Assembly: GCA_943788115.1 (NCBI GenBank)
Contig: CALSPA010000006.1
Coordinates: 123,987-187,986 of the forward strand
Direction of reading: 5' to 3'
DNA from: an uncultured Flavobacteriales bacterium
GTDB taxonomy: Bacteria; Bacteroidota; Bacteroidia; Flavobacteriales_D; Parvicellaceae
Length of the DNA: 64,000 nucleotides
Under the pieces are notes generated by a model, which was not told the DNA's origin, searched no databases, and saw nothing but the letters and a program-made list of their open reading frames with translations. Shown here piece after piece: positions 63,485 to 64,000 of the stretch (positions within the stretch are counted from its first letter, which is position 1; each line of letters opens with the position of its first letter). A program made the translations under genes and the position numbers.

Positions 63485-63933
63485 ACTGGTTCATTATTCT
63501 TCCATAAACCACAAGGGTATATAGCACCATCAGCCCTAGTTAAAGTTCCTTTTCCATTTCTTTTGTCATACTTAAATTCTCCTACAAACTTATTTCCATT
63601 AGTGTCAGTCCAAGTTCCTTGTCCGTTCTTCCTGTCATCTTTCCATTCGCCTACATACTTATCTCCATTAGCATAACTATAAGTTCCTTGTCCGTGCATT
63701 AAACCATCTTTCCATTCGCCTACATACTTATCTCCATGACTTATCCCTTCCCCCCAAGTATAAGTTCCTTGTCCATTGCATTTATCATCCTTAAATTCCC
63801 CTACATACCTACTTCCAGAACGATAGGAATAAGTTCCTTGTCCATTCACACAATCACCCTCAACACAACCAGTATCAGGTTTACAACCTACAAGTGCAAC
63901 ACAACAAAACAATGCTATAAATATCTTTTTCAT
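63478..63933 (-). CDS. MORN lipoprotein
   Basis: A 151-aa lipoprotein with leader MKKIFIALFCCVALVGC. Four full MORN motifs follow, one with an inserted GEGISHGDK. The end IYPCGLWKNNEPVK matches the array signature. It has no other domain. Its leader DNA is nearly identical to that of the 61803 gene although the bodies are unrelated. Confidence 0.8.
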   Translation of the reverse strand: MKKIFIALFCCVALVGCKPDTGCVEGDCVNGQGTYSYRSGSRYVGEFKDDKCNGQGTYTWGEGISHGDKYVGEWKDGLMHGQGTYSYANGDKYVGEWKDDRKNGQGTWTDTNGNKFVGEFKYDKRNGKGTLTRADGAIYPCGLWKNNEPVK

Positions 63934-63947
63934 ATCTAAATATACTA

Positions 63948-63960
63948 AACTCTGAGAGTT
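63948..63960 (-). promoter_or_regulatory. Array palindrome AACTCTCAGAGTT, copy 4
   Basis: A perfect dyad 15 bp upstream of ATG 63933. Confidence 0.6.
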
Positions 63961-63963
63961 GGG

Positions 63964-64000
63964 TTATTTAACTGGCCTATCATTCTTGAACAAACCACTA
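63964..64000 (-). CDS. 3' end of another array member (truncated by window)
   Basis: The minus strand reads SGLFKNDRPVK then stop, matching the C-terminal signature of the MORN array proteins. The array therefore continues past the window edge. Confidence 0.75.
   Translation of the reverse strand, partial: SGLFKNDRPVK

Larger units (their letters stand above)
59845..64000. mobile_element. Probable second element (II) in tandem, right end outside window
   Basis: It shares the HTH-then-variable-gene order, a GxKG-type phage protein and the 44-bp repeat with element I. No integrase or third att copy is visible before the window ends. The lipoprotein/MORN array at 61.8-64 kb would be its cargo. 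An alternative is that this is flanking chromosome bearing remnants. Confidence 0.55.

Noticed and set aside
62342..63933. Regularly spaced repeats that could suggest a CRISPR array
   Set aside because: The 69-bp periodicity is in frame and encodes MORN motifs; there are no conserved short repeats with unique spacers and no cas genes.

Overview
The window is an AT-rich bacterial chromosome segment, most likely from a marine member of the Bacteroidota near Flavobacteriales. The evidence is a gliding-motility lipoprotein (GldH), a PorZ-like type IX secretion (T9SS) protein, T9SS type A sorting domains, Bacteroidota-type housekeeping proteins, almost no Shine-Dalgarno sequences, and a TAnnTTTG-like promoter box ahead of metG. 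The genus cannot be fixed from sequence alone.

From 1 to about 54.3 kb is ordinary chromosome. It begins with the 3' part of pheT and a PlsC-type acyltransferase. It continues through HflX, tandem amidohydrolases, envelope and lipid genes (lipid kinase, LysE transporter, PBP1A, GldH, RicT, HolB, CvpA, PorZ), tRNA-Arg(TCG), a secreted subtilase with tandem repeats, YebC, free-Met-sulfoxide reductase, omega-amidase, a queuosine-precursor transporter, SCO, RNase HI, a K+ channel and MarC. It ends with purN-acpP-fabF-rnc, a degenerate pseudouridine synthase, yraN, LD-carboxypeptidase and metG. MORN/MORN-2 proteins are repeatedly used: 3.3, 11.3, 15.9 and 41.3 kb, and the array at the right edge.

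Five genes in two clusters (6.4-7.2 kb and 18.1-21.5 kb) are broken by about ten frameshifts. Every shift is in the +1 sense, compatible with single-base insertions. This is either local decay or a systematic sequence error; genes elsewhere read through cleanly.

From 54.3 kb the character changes. tRNA-Arg(CCT) carries an integrated element of about 5.4 kb bounded by an 18-bp perfect direct repeat of the tRNA 3' end (54399-54416 and 59827-59844). It has a tyrosine recombinase at the right end, an excisionase-like HTH protein at the left, a small RHH-like protein, iteron-like repeats, paired 12-bp-spaced TGTTCTAAC sites at both ends and in the middle, and a small GRKSK-type protein reminiscent of phage terminase small subunits. 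No structural, replication or conjugation genes are recognisable. A second, related element follows in tandem (HTH, variable gene, GxKG-type small protein) and shares a 44-bp non-coding repeat with the first. Its right end lies beyond the window.

The last 2.2 kb is a minus-strand tandem array of small proteins. Three of the four start regions in full view encode almost the same lipoprotein leader. All four upstream regions contain the palindrome AACTCTCAGAGTT or a one-base variant. The genes are separated by copies of the 3' end of the neighbouring phage-like gene. Three complete members and one truncated member are MORN proteins built from 69-bp repeats. This modular cargo array in a tRNA-borne element is the most unusual structure here.
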